This document shows, one piece after another, positions 17,481 to 26,456 of a DNA stretch of 64,000 nt. Position 1 is the first letter of the stretch. Each line of letters begins with the position of its first letter. Source of the stretch: Pseudomonas sp. TH41 (lineage in GTDB: Bacteria > Pseudomonadota > Gammaproteobacteria > Pseudomonadales > Pseudomonadaceae); contig NZ_JAEKFH010000005.1 in NCBI RefSeq assembly GCF_016650695.1, positions 62,001 to 126,000 on the forward strand, given 5' to 3'. The notes beneath the pieces are model-generated. The model did not search any database and was not told the origin of the DNA. It was given only the letters and a program-made list of their open reading frames with translations. The position numbers and the translations under genes were made by a program.

Positions 17481-19010
17481 ATGGAAATGATTACCGACCA
17501 CTTCGATGCCGGCGCCAATCGCCACCCGGATAACGTCTGCCTGCAAGGCACAGGGTTTAGCCTCACCTACGCCGAGGTTCAGGCCGACTCCCATGCCATC
17601 GGCCATGCCCTGACGCTGCTGGACCTGAGTTCAGCCCATGTAGGCGTACTGGCGCCCAATCACCCGTTGAGCTTCGTCGCCATGCTGGGCGCCTTGCGCG
17701 CAGGAGCCACCTTCGTCCCCCTGAATGCCCGTGATTCGATCGACAGCCTGATCTGGTTCATGAGCTTCACCCGGTTGTCCGTGCTGGTGCTGCACTCGCA
17801 GTACTTCGAGCATGCCGAGCGCATCCGCGCAGGCGTGCCGACACTGAAAACCGTGATCGGTCTGGACGAACCAATCGACGGCCTGAGCATCGCCGATTGG
17901 TGCCGCGAACACGCCGGCCAGCACTGCACCGTGCGCCAGACCCTCGACGACACCGCCCTGATCAAGTCCTCGGGGGGCACGACCGGACGGCCGAAGGCGA
18001 TCATGCAGAGCCATCGTGCCCTGTTGGCCTGCTACCGCATCAGCAACCAGTTCATGCCACCGGCAAAGAGTCCCGCGCATCTGGTCGTGGCACCGCTGAC
18101 CCATGCTGCGGGTGCAACCGCCATGGCGCTGTCGAGTTTCGGCACGCGTAACGTGATCGCCCCCTCCGCCGATCCGGGCGCCGTCCTCGAAACCATCGAA
18201 CGGGAACGCATCACTCACCTGTTCCTGCCACCGACGCTGATCTACCGACTGCTGTCGCATCCGGATGCCAGGACGCGCGACTGCTCGTCACTGGAATACG
18301 TGATCTACGGCGCCGCGCCGATGTCCGTGGACAAACTGCGTGAAGGCATCGCGTTGTGGGGACCGGTGTTCGTTCAGGCCTATGGCCAATCCGAAGTACC
18401 GGGCGTCATCACGATACTGACCCGCGAAGATCACATGCGTGACGGTAAGCATTTGGGTTCCGCCGGCCGTCCCACCGGTGCCTGCGAAGTGGTGCTGATG
18501 GATGAGGAAGGACGGATCGTCGAGTCCGGCGAGCGCGGCGAGATCGTCGTCCGCGGTGAGTTGGTAGCCCCGGGTTACTACGACAACCCGCAAGCCAATG
18601 CCGAGGCACGCCGGTTCGGCTGGCACCACACCGGTGACATCGGCGTGTTCGACGAAGGGGGTTATCTGTACATCGTCGATCGCACCAAGGACATGATCAT
18701 CTCCGGCGGTTTCAACATCTACCCGAGCGAGATCGAGCAGGTGATCTGGGCACATCCAGCCGTCATGGATTGCGCCGTGGTCGGCATTCCCGATGCCGAC
18801 TGGGGCGAGAAAGTCATCGCCGTCATCGAACTCAAGGCGGGCGCCAGCGCCACCGCCGAAGAATTCATCGCGACCTGCCGCGAAAAACTCGGCAGCTTGA
18901 AGACGCCTAAACAGGTGCTGTTCTGGGAAAGCCTGCCGCGCAGCCCGGTCGGCAAGGTGTTGAAGAAAGACGTGCGGGCGCAGCTCATCGCGCAGGAGCC
19001 TCAACCATGA
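17481..19010 (+). CDS. Acyl-CoA ligase (AMP-forming), copy 2
   Basis: 509 residues. Motifs in order: phosphate loop IKSSGGTTGRPKAIMQSH, then YGQSEVPGVIT, WHHTGDIGVFD, hinge RTKDMIISGGFNIYPSEIEQV, and the catalytic lysine near the C-terminus in PRSPVGKVLKKDV. It activates a carboxylic acid with ATP and CoA. It is clearly diverged from the ligase at 9514-11067, so the two probably act on different intermediates. Its stop overlaps the thiolase-like start by 4 bases. Activation of the acid produced by the upstream carboxylase is the simplest reading. Confidence 0.9.
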   Translation: MEMITDHFDAGANRHPDNVCLQGTGFSLTYAEVQADSHAIGHALTLLDLSSAHVGVLAPNHPLSFVAMLGALRAGATFVPLNARDSIDSLIWFMSFTRLSVLVLHSQYFEHAERIRAGVPTLKTVIGLDEPIDGLSIADWCREHAGQHCTVRQTLDDTALIKSSGGTTGRPKAIMQSHRALLACYRISNQFMPPAKSPAHLVVAPLTHAAGATAMALSSFGTRNVIAPSADPGAVLETIERERITHLFLPPTLIYRLLSHPDARTRDCSSLEYVIYGAAPMSVDKLREGIALWGPVFVQAYGQSEVPGVITILTREDHMRDGKHLGSAGRPTGACEVVLMDEEGRIVESGERGEIVVRGELVAPGYYDNPQANAEARRFGWHHTGDIGVFDEGGYLYIVDRTKDMIISGGFNIYPSEIEQVIWAHPAVMDCAVVGIPDADWGEKVIAVIELKAGASATAEEFIATCREKLGSLKTPKQVLFWESLPRSPVGKVLKKDVRAQLIAQEPQP

Positions 19011-20191
19011 CGCTCGACGCTTCCCGTCTGGCCGGCCGCTACGCCATTGTCGGTGTCGGCGAGGCCGGTCTCGGCAAGGCGCAGCCGGGTGACACTGCGC
19101 TGTCGCTGCAATGCCGATCGGCTCGCGATGCCTTGCTCGATGCCGGGCTCACGCTGGCCGATGTCGATGGGGTATTCGCCCATTGGGACGACCGCGCCAA
19201 TGCGCTGCTGGTCAGTGAGTATCTGGGCATCACGCCGCGCTATGTCGACAGCACGGTGGTGGGCGGCGGCTCGCCGCTCACTCACCTGATCCACGCCATG
19301 GCGGCGATCGATGCTGGCTTGTGCTCCGTCGCGCTGGTCACCTATGGCAGCACCCAGCGCCTGGATCACAGCCGCAGCCGTGGCGGCGTGGTCACCGACC
19401 CGCGCTCCCCTTCGGGGCAATTCGTGGCGCCGTACGGTGTGCTCAGCCCGATCAGTTGGTACGCGATGCTCGCTCAGCAGTATTTGCATCGCTATCAGGC
19501 GAACGTCGAGGACCTCGGCGAAGTGGCGATCAATGCGCGGCGCTGGGCGCAATTGAATCCACAGGCCACGCTGCGTAAACCGCTGACGATGGAAGAGTAT
19601 CTGGCTTCGCCGCTGATCTCGGACCCGTTGCGCAAGGCCGATATTTGCCTGGTCAGCGACGGTGCTGGTGCGTTGATCCTGACCAAAACCGAACACGCCC
19701 GCACGTTGGCCAAGCCACCCGTCTTCATCCGCGGCTTCGCTGATACCTATCGACATCACATGACACCACTGAGCTCTACCGACTGGCTCGACCCTGGCGT
19801 TATCGCCGGCTGCACCGAGCGCGCGCTGCACATGTCCGGCATCACGCGCGACGAATTGAGCATGGTGCAGATCTATGACGCCTTCACCATCAACGTGCTG
19901 GTCGCGCTCGAAGCCATGGGTTTCTGCGCGCCAGGTCAGGCGGGCGCGTTCCTGCGCAGTGGCATCGCTGCGCCAGGCGGCGCACTACCGGTGAATACGT
20001 CGGGCGGTGGACTGGCCTTCAACCACTCCGGTCAATTCGGCATGCAATTGATGATCGAATCCGTGCGCCAGCTGCGTGGCGAATGCGCCGAGCGCCAGGT
20101 CGCCAATGCCAGCAGTTGTCTGGTCCAGGCCAGCGGGCTGTTGATGTCGGCCTTCATGTCTCTGGTGTTGGCGAATGGACCCGGAGATTGA
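19007..20191 (+). CDS. Thiolase-superfamily (lipid-transfer-protein-type) protein lacking the nucleophilic Cys
   Basis: 394 residues with a thiolase fold: N-terminal YAIVGVGEAGLGK, then STVVGGGSPLTHLIHAMAAI, IYDAFTINVLVALEAMGF and NTSGGGLAFNHSGQFG. The position normally holding the acyl-accepting cysteine reads GGGS, and the C-terminal cysteine motif (CGGG in biosynthetic thiolases) is not recognisable. This resembles Ltp2/SCP-x-like members, which cleave C-C bonds by retro-aldol chemistry with a DUF35 partner rather than by cysteine-based thiolysis. The DUF35 gene two positions upstream supports such a complex. It lies 2 bases before the alcohol dehydrogenase gene. Confidence 0.82.
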   Translation: MTLDASRLAGRYAIVGVGEAGLGKAQPGDTALSLQCRSARDALLDAGLTLADVDGVFAHWDDRANALLVSEYLGITPRYVDSTVVGGGSPLTHLIHAMAAIDAGLCSVALVTYGSTQRLDHSRSRGGVVTDPRSPSGQFVAPYGVLSPISWYAMLAQQYLHRYQANVEDLGEVAINARRWAQLNPQATLRKPLTMEEYLASPLISDPLRKADICLVSDGAGALILTKTEHARTLAKPPVFIRGFADTYRHHMTPLSSTDWLDPGVIAGCTERALHMSGITRDELSMVQIYDAFTINVLVALEAMGFCAPGQAGAFLRSGIAAPGGALPVNTSGGGLAFNHSGQFGMQLMIESVRQLRGECAERQVANASSCLVQASGLLMSAFMSLVLANGPGD

Positions 20192-20193
20192 CC

Positions 20194-21255
20194 ATGAGTA
20201 CGGCAACCCCCATACGCACCATGCAGGCCTTTCGCATGTTCGACTGGCACGACGGTGGACGCTTGTGCGAAGTGCCTGTGCCGATTCCCGGCCCCGGCGA
20301 AGTACGTCTGCGGGTTGGCGGCAATGGCCTCTGTCAGTCGGATCTGCATGCGCTGGACGATCTGTGCTGTTCGCCACCGCACCTGGATGTGAAGCTGCCG
20401 ATGACCCTGGGTCATGAGATCGCCGGCTGGATTGACGCGCTCGGGCCGGGCGTCACCTGCTGGGCTGCCGGTCAAGCGTGCGCCGTGAGCATCCCCGGCT
20501 GTGGTCACTGCCGCGCCTGCATCGACGGCTGGAACAACTATTGCTCCACCTCGCGGCGTATCTATGGCGGCGGGTATGACGGCGGGCTCGCCGAATACGT
20601 TGTGGTTCATCAGGACTGTCTGGTGGATATCGGCAATCTCGAGCCTTGGAAAGCCGCGCCACTGACCGATGCCGGACTCAGCGCCTACCACGCGGTCAAA
20701 CGCGTTGCACCGCTGCTGCAACCGGGCAGCAGCGTATTGGTGATTGGTGTCGGCGGACTGGGGCATATCGCTATCGCCACGCTTGGCGCGATCACGGCAG
20801 CCCAAGTCATCGCCATCGATACTCGCGTCGAAGCTCTGGGGCTGGCCGTCAGCCAAGGGGTGGATCGGGTGCTGGACGCCACCGACTTAACCCCTGAGTT
20901 GTTTCTCAAGCGCATCGGCCGGGTCGATGCGGTCCTGGATTTTGTCGGCAGCGGCGACACCTTGCGTCTGGCGGCCGGCGTGATTCGTCCCCTCGGGCAC
21001 ATCGTGGTGGTCGGGCGCGGGCACGGTGCGTTCGAGCTGTGCAATGGCTCGTTGCCCTATGGCGCGATGATCAGCACCACGTTCGGGGGCAGCAAATCCG
21101 AGCTGATCGAACTTATCGCGCTGGCCGCCACCGGCCGCCTGCCGATCCATCTGCACCGCCATCCCCTGGATGAAGTGCCGCAAGTCCTGCACAAACTGCG
21201 TCGCGGCGAAATCGTCGGACGTGCCGTCATAGTGCCCAATGAGACTTACCGATGA
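20194..21255 (+). CDS. Zinc-dependent alcohol dehydrogenase (MDR superfamily)
   Basis: 353 residues from the ATG at 20194. The catalytic-zinc cysteine is in GNGLCQSDLH and the GHE motif in LGHEIAGWID. The structural zinc loop has four cysteines (CGHCRACIDGWNNYC). The Rossmann motif GVGGLGHIAI is present, followed by an acidic residue at IDTRVE that favours NAD. It would oxidise a primary or secondary alcohol. Its inclusion in the carboxylase operon (overlapping the next gene by 4 bases) suggests it supplies the aldehyde or ketone that enters the pathway; this is inference. Confidence 0.9.
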   Translation: MSTATPIRTMQAFRMFDWHDGGRLCEVPVPIPGPGEVRLRVGGNGLCQSDLHALDDLCCSPPHLDVKLPMTLGHEIAGWIDALGPGVTCWAAGQACAVSIPGCGHCRACIDGWNNYCSTSRRIYGGGYDGGLAEYVVVHQDCLVDIGNLEPWKAAPLTDAGLSAYHAVKRVAPLLQPGSSVLVIGVGGLGHIAIATLGAITAAQVIAIDTRVEALGLAVSQGVDRVLDATDLTPELFLKRIGRVDAVLDFVGSGDTLRLAAGVIRPLGHIVVVGRGHGAFELCNGSLPYGAMISTTFGGSKSELIELIALAATGRLPIHLHRHPLDEVPQVLHKLRRGEIVGRAVIVPNETYR

Positions 21256-22793
21256 CCCGCGAATACCTATCACCGGAACAGGAACTACAAGCCCGCCGCA
21301 CGAGCACCCTGCAAATGGGCGGCGAGACAAAGCTCCAGGCACGACGCGACGCCGGCGTGCTCAATGCGCGTGAACGTCTTGATGGCCTGCTCGACCCGCA
21401 GTCGTTCAGCGAGATTGGCATGCTGGCCCACTCGTCCCGCCCCGAAGATCGGGACAGCACACCCGCCGACGGCAAGATCACCGGTTTTGGCCGCATCGAC
21501 TCGCGCCGGGTGGCGGTCGTGTCCAACGACATGACGGTCAAAGGCGCTTCGTCGTCGTGGATCAACGCACGCAAAATCGCTTACATGAAGGAATGTGCCA
21601 CCCGCAACGGTATGCCGCTGATCTTCCTCGGCGAGTCGTCGGGCCAGCGCATGCAGGATGCGATGGGCGCGGCCAGCATGGCCAGTGGTGGTCAGGACGC
21701 CCAGCAATACTGCCGGCGCCGTGAGAGCCCATGGGTCAGCGCAGTACTTGGGCCATGCTTCGGTTCGGCGAGTTGGTACTCGTGTTTGGCGGATTTCACT
21801 GTGATGCGCAAGGGCGCATTGCTCGCTGTCTCCAGCCCGAAGGTCACCTCCGTGGCGATCGGCGAGTCATCAGATAACGAAGAGCTCGGTGGCTGGCGCA
21901 TGCATTCTGAAATCACCGGCTTGGCGGACATGGTGGTCAACAATGACCAGGAAGCGTTGACCGCCATTCGGCGTTTTCTCAGCTACCTGCCCTCACACTC
22001 GAATGAAACGCCTCCGGTATTGCCCTGCGAACCCAAGGATCGCCCGGATGCGTCGGGACCTGAAAGCATCGTCCCGAACGAGCGCAGCAAAACCTACGAC
22101 ATGCGCAAGCTGCTCGCCACGCTGGTGGATCGCGACAGCCTGTTTCCACTTAAAGACCGCTTCGGGCGCTCGGTGGTCACTGCCCTCGCCCGCCTGGAAG
22201 GCGCCAGCGTCGGCATCGTTGCCTCCAACCCTCAATTCAAGGGCGGAGCGCTGGACGCCGATGCCTGCCGCAAAGCCAGCGGCTTCATCGCCCTGTGCGA
22301 CTCGTTCAACATTCCGCTGGTCTTTCTGGTCGATACGCCGGGGTTTCTCGTCGGTATTGAAGGCGAGAAACGCGCCGCTCCGGCCCACATCATGAACATG
22401 ATTCACGCCGTACAACTGTGCTCGGTGCCGAAAATTTCGGTGGTTGTACGCAAGAGTTTCGGTCAGGCCTATCTGAATTTTGGTGGAGGTCGCAACAGTG
22501 ATCAGTCGGCCGCGTGGAGCATGGCGGATGTCAGTTTCGTCGACCCTGGCGTGGCGGTCAGCGTCGTGCATAGCGTGACCCGCGAGAGTGATCCGGAGCG
22601 TTATGACCAGCTGCATGCCGAGTTCGCAAAAGACACGTCGGCCTTCGCACTGGCGGGTGCGATGGGCACCCACGAAGTGATCGCACCGGGCGAAACCCGG
22701 CGCTTTCTCGTAGAGGCATTGGCGGCGCAGCGACGCGCGATCAATAACGGCATCGGACGCCACGAAATGCGCACTTGGCCGACCTACTTTTGA
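21252..22793 (+). CDS. Acyl-CoA carboxylase carboxyltransferase subunit (PccB-like), copy 2
   Basis: 513 residues. N-half segments: LGESSGQRMQDAMGAASMASGG and VLGPCFGSASWYSCLADFTVMRKG. C-half segments: NPQFKGGALDADACRKASGFI and FLVDTPGFLVGIEGEK, then RKSFGQAYLNFGGG. This is the complete two-domain carboxyltransferase architecture. It is only distantly similar to copy 1 at 7931-9511. It overlaps the alcohol dehydrogenase by 4 bases and ends the tightly packed operon. It could partner the AccC/AccB proteins of the same operon in carboxylating an acyl-CoA. Confidence 0.87.
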   Translation: MTREYLSPEQELQARRTSTLQMGGETKLQARRDAGVLNARERLDGLLDPQSFSEIGMLAHSSRPEDRDSTPADGKITGFGRIDSRRVAVVSNDMTVKGASSSWINARKIAYMKECATRNGMPLIFLGESSGQRMQDAMGAASMASGGQDAQQYCRRRESPWVSAVLGPCFGSASWYSCLADFTVMRKGALLAVSSPKVTSVAIGESSDNEELGGWRMHSEITGLADMVVNNDQEALTAIRRFLSYLPSHSNETPPVLPCEPKDRPDASGPESIVPNERSKTYDMRKLLATLVDRDSLFPLKDRFGRSVVTALARLEGASVGIVASNPQFKGGALDADACRKASGFIALCDSFNIPLVFLVDTPGFLVGIEGEKRAAPAHIMNMIHAVQLCSVPKISVVVRKSFGQAYLNFGGGRNSDQSAAWSMADVSFVDPGVAVSVVHSVTRESDPERYDQLHAEFAKDTSAFALAGAMGTHEVIAPGETRRFLVEALAAQRRAINNGIGRHEMRTWPTYF

Positions 22794-22876
22794 CCGTACA
22801 AGCCATTTAATGATCAATGACATGTGGCGGGTTCACTCCATGCTGAATCACGCCACCTGAATCTCAAGGAGCTGTC

Positions 22877-23578
22877 ATGAACGTTTTAATCGTGCATGCC
22901 CACCCCGAGCCAAAATCCTTTACCACTGCGCTGCGCGACCGAGCGGTGGAGACCTTGCAAGCGCAAGGACATCAGGTCCAGGTCTCGGACCTGTACGCAA
23001 TGAATTGGAACCCGGTGGCCAGTGCCGAGGATTTCTCCGCCAGGGAAAACCCTGAGTACCTCGTTTACGCGCTTGAGCAACGACGCAGCAGCAAAGAACA
23101 GACGCTCGCCGCCGATATACAACAAGAGCTGGACAAGCTGTTGTGGGCGGACTTGCTGATCCTCAACTTCCCGATTTACTGGTTCTCGACACCGGCCATT
23201 CTCAAGGGCTGGATTGATCGGGTACTGGTGTCCGGCATCTGCTATGGCGGCAAGCGCTTCTATGATCAAGGGGGACTGCGAGGCAAAAAAGCACTGGTGA
23301 CGGTGACACTCGGTGGACGTGAACACATGTTCGGCGAAGGCGCCATCCACGGTCCTTTGGAAGATATGTTGCGTCCGCTGCTGCGTGGGACGTTGGCGTA
23401 TGTCGGGCTGGAGGTCTTGCAGCCTTTCGTTGGCTGGCATGTTCCCTACATCAGTCACTCGGCTCGAGAGGCGTTTTTGCAAAGCTATCGACAACGACTG
23501 GAGAACATTGGTGAAGATCAGCCAATGGAGTACCCGCGTCTGACTCAGTTCGATGACCGTCTCTATCCGCTGGCGTAA
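22877..23578 (+). CDS. NAD(P)H quinone oxidoreductase-like flavodoxin-fold protein
   Basis: 233 residues with the flavodoxin-like fold of the NQO1/MdaB/KefF family. The N-terminal FMN/FAD phosphate loop is VLIVHAHPEPKSFT. The segment LNFPIYWFSTPAILKGWIDRVL is the classical family signature, and LGGREHMFGEGAIHG is the second cofactor region. An AAGGAG-type site precedes the ATG at 22877. It probably performs two-electron reduction of quinones or similar electrophiles in the cytoplasm. It lies 83 bases after the carboxylase operon and may or may not be co-transcribed. Its last 128 bases overlap, on the opposite strand, the end of the GGDEF-EAL gene. Confidence 0.87.
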   Translation: MNVLIVHAHPEPKSFTTALRDRAVETLQAQGHQVQVSDLYAMNWNPVASAEDFSARENPEYLVYALEQRRSSKEQTLAADIQQELDKLLWADLLILNFPIYWFSTPAILKGWIDRVLVSGICYGGKRFYDQGGLRGKKALVTVTLGGREHMFGEGAIHGPLEDMLRPLLRGTLAYVGLEVLQPFVGWHVPYISHSAREAFLQSYRQRLENIGEDQPMEYPRLTQFDDRLYPLA

Positions 23579-26162
23579 AGAACCGGCGCTCAATGAGCTG
23601 CGTGAACGCCTCGCCGGGCAGCGGGGCCGAGAAGAAATTGCCTTGTCCGATCTCGTAGCCCTGGGCCTTGAGAATGTCACGCTGGATGGCACTCTCAATG
23701 CCTTCCGCCACCACTTGCAGGGAAAGCCCCTTGCCGATGCCGATGACGGATTCGCTCAAGGCTCGGCAGGACGTGTCGTATTCCAGATCGTCGACAAAAC
23801 TCTTGTCCAGCTTCAGCTCGCTGATGGGCAGATGGCGCAAATACCCCAGGCTGGAATAGCCTGTGCCGAAATCATCGATGGCCAGACGCACACCCAGCGC
23901 ATGCAGATCTCGAATGGTTTTTTCGGTCCCCAGACTTTTGCACAGCATGACGCCCTCGGTCACTTCCACGCACAAGTCGGCGGGTTGCAAGCCACATCGC
24001 TGCAACTGGCCGGCAATCAATCCTGCCAGGTCGAGGTTGTGAAAGTTGATGGGCGACAGGTTGATCGACATGGACGGGATCACCCCTCCTTGTTGTCGCC
24101 ACGCGCAGAGCTGCTCGCAGGCCTCTTTCAGCACCCATTGGCTCAGCTCATTGATCAACCCGCACTCCTCGGCAAGCGGAATGAATTGCGTTGGCGAGAT
24201 GTTGCCCAGCGTTGGATGCGTCCAGCGTGACAGCGCCTCAACACCGACCAGGCGCCCGCTGTTGAGATCGATTTGTGGTTGATAGAACAATCGAAGGCTA
24301 TCGCTGGCCAAGGCGTTGCGCAGTGCCGTTTCCAGCACCAATCGGCCTTGAGCGATCCGGTTCATCTCTTCAACAAAGAAACTGAAGCCGCCGCGCTCAG
24401 TCCGTTTGGCCTGGTACATCGCAATGTCAGCACGGTGCAGCAGGCTCTCCATGTCTTGACCATCCGCCGGGAACAAGCTGATGCCAATGCTGGCCGAAAC
24501 GACGACAGAGGTGCCCGCCACCGTCGCCGGCCGACTCAGCAGTGTCAACAGCCGCTCAAGAAACGTCGTGATCTGTGTCGCGTTCATTCGTGGCAGTACC
24601 AACACGAACTCGTCACCGGACAGACGCCCGACCAGGTCGGACTCTCTAAGCACGCTGCGCAGCCGTTGCGCCATGACGCGCAGTAACTCGTCCCCGCAGG
24701 CATGCCCTAACGCATCATTGATTTGCTTGAAGCGGTCCAGATCGATAAACAGCACGGCAAGCTCGGCCTGCTCTCGAGCCATTTCGACAAGGCTGCGCTG
24801 CGCCTGGGCAAGCAAGAACGTGCGATTTGGCAAGCCAGTCAATGCATCGTAAAACGCCATTCTTCGGATGGATTGACGTGCTTCCTCACGTTCAAGCGCC
24901 AACATGCACAGGTGCGTGCCCGCCGTCACCAGGTGCGCATGCAGGGGATCGGGTCCACGGCTTTCCCTGAAATACAGGGCAAACGTCGCGGCGATTCGTC
25001 CTGCGCTGTTGCGCACAGGCAGGGACCAACAGGCCTGCAAACCCGATTTTTGCGCCAGGTACTTGTACTCGGCCCAGAGCGGGTCGTTATTGATGTCCGT
25101 CACCAGAACCGGCTCGCCTCGATAGGCCGCCGTACCGCAGGAACCCGCCGCGGGGCCGATTGATAATCCTTCGATGGCCCTGGAGTAATCCGTCGGCAAG
25201 CCAGGGCTGGCCAAGGGGTGCAGAATCCCGTGCAGGTCCACGCTCAGGATCGAAACAATGACTTCGGGGGCAATGCGTTCAATCTCATGGCACAACAGGG
25301 TCAGCACACTCTCCAGTGATTCCTCTTTTAGCAACGCGCCGATGACCTTGTCCTGTAACACCTCATGCAGTTTTGACTGGGTAATGTCAGTCAAAACGAT
25401 CACGATGTTTTCGATCTGTCCCTGAGCATCGAACACCGGCGTCGAGGACACATGCACCCATAGCCGCTGGCCGTTACGTTTACTGATCAGTGCACTGAAC
25501 TCATGAGGCTGGCCACCGAGAATTCTTTCCAGCCCAGGCTCCGCAGGTGCTTCTGCCCGTGCGTCTGACACAAAAAACATCATCGGTGATTGACCTATCA
25601 CCTCTTCGCGGGAATACCCCAGCAACCGAACAAGCCCGTCATTCACGTAAATAAGGTGAGCCTGCGTGTCGACGATGCACGTCGCCGAACGGGTAGCATT
25701 GACCGACATCGATAGCAACCGGTGCTCGATGTCTTGCAAGCGCACTTGCGTGACATCCTTGAGGAAAGCCGCGTACAGGGTTCGGTCCGGCAAGGCGATT
25801 TTCGACACCGACATGACGCCCCTGCGCTCCTGACCATCCTTGCGCACGATCCGGACATCCCGACTGATCCCTGCAACTTTATGGGCTCCACCCTCGCCGT
25901 TTGCACTGACAAAATCATCAGGGTGCAGGCTCAGGGCCTGGGGAACCACAGAACTGACATCACTGCCCAGCACGTCAATTCGCGAACACCCCCAAAATCG
26001 CTCGGCAGCGGCATTGAAAAACACCACGCAGTTGTGATCGTCCACGACCACCACGGCATCGATCGCCTGCTCCAGCGTTTGTACGAAAAAGCTTTCCGCC
26101 TGGTCGCCACTCGTCAGCTCGACGCTTGTGTTCATTGTTGCCACTTTTATCCATGCAACCAC
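23451..26162 (-). CDS. PAS-PAS-GAF-GGDEF-EAL cyclic-di-GMP signalling protein
   Basis: 903 residues from a GTG at 26162, supported by AAGGA 9 bases upstream; the ATG at 26135 is the alternative. Domains in order: PAS at about 25-130 (VDDHNCVVFFNAAAERFW), PAS at about 150-270 (VNDGLVRLLGYSREEVIGQ), GAF at about 285-430, GGDEF at about 445-610, EAL at about 620-870. The GGDEF signature reads RLSGDEFVLV, with a RESD inhibitory-site motif just before it. The EAL signature is VEALSRW, with DDFGTGYSSLGYL downstream, so phosphodiesterase activity looks likely and cyclase activity possible. No transmembrane segment is seen, so it is probably cytosolic. The C-terminal tail of about 40 residues beyond the EAL fold is encoded antisense to the quinone-reductase gene. 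Confidence 0.9.
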   Translation of the reverse strand: MVAWIKVATMNTSVELTSGDQAESFFVQTLEQAIDAVVVVDDHNCVVFFNAAAERFWGCSRIDVLGSDVSSVVPQALSLHPDDFVSANGEGGAHKVAGISRDVRIVRKDGQERRGVMSVSKIALPDRTLYAAFLKDVTQVRLQDIEHRLLSMSVNATRSATCIVDTQAHLIYVNDGLVRLLGYSREEVIGQSPMMFFVSDARAEAPAEPGLERILGGQPHEFSALISKRNGQRLWVHVSSTPVFDAQGQIENIVIVLTDITQSKLHEVLQDKVIGALLKEESLESVLTLLCHEIERIAPEVIVSILSVDLHGILHPLASPGLPTDYSRAIEGLSIGPAAGSCGTAAYRGEPVLVTDINNDPLWAEYKYLAQKSGLQACWSLPVRNSAGRIAATFALYFRESRGPDPLHAHLVTAGTHLCMLALEREEARQSIRRMAFYDALTGLPNRTFLLAQAQRSLVEMAREQAELAVLFIDLDRFKQINDALGHACGDELLRVMAQRLRSVLRESDLVGRLSGDEFVLVLPRMNATQITTFLERLLTLLSRPATVAGTSVVVSASIGISLFPADGQDMESLLHRADIAMYQAKRTERGGFSFFVEEMNRIAQGRLVLETALRNALASDSLRLFYQPQIDLNSGRLVGVEALSRWTHPTLGNISPTQFIPLAEECGLINELSQWVLKEACEQLCAWRQQGGVIPSMSINLSPINFHNLDLAGLIAGQLQRCGLQPADLCVEVTEGVMLCKSLGTEKTIRDLHALGVRLAIDDFGTGYSSLGYLRHLPISELKLDKSFVDDLEYDTSCRALSESVIGIGKGLSLQVVAEGIESAIQRDILKAQGYEIGQGNFFSAPLPGEAFTQLIERRFFTPADRDGHRTESDAGTPLADLHQCSPVVVDSFAKTPLEPSD

Positions 26163-26456
26163 TGCTTTTCGTCCTTAAAAGCCCGTGGAGCGCCATAAGA
26201 CCCCTCGTTACCGGAAGGGACCTATCATCGATAGCAACTTTTGATACCCGCTTTTGACGCTGAACTGCCCCATTTCACCGGCTAACCCACAGGATCACGA
26301 GAGCATCCGGTTAGACACACAGGATAGTCTCGAAGTGGCGAGCGCACGAAAAACAGGGGGAAGATTCCGATGAGGCGGGGCATGCCGTTGCCCACACCCC
26401 GGGCAGATGCTGCACGGGGTGGCATACATGTGTGATGCCAGGCAGGCGTGAATACC
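26163..26456. other. Intergenic region, no gene seen
   Basis: 294 bases between the GTG of the GGDEF-EAL gene and the end of the ABC operon, both leftward. I see no open frame with a ribosome site, no REP copy and no clear terminator; short GC-rich complementary stretches around 26375-26420 could form weak structure. Confidence 0.5.
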
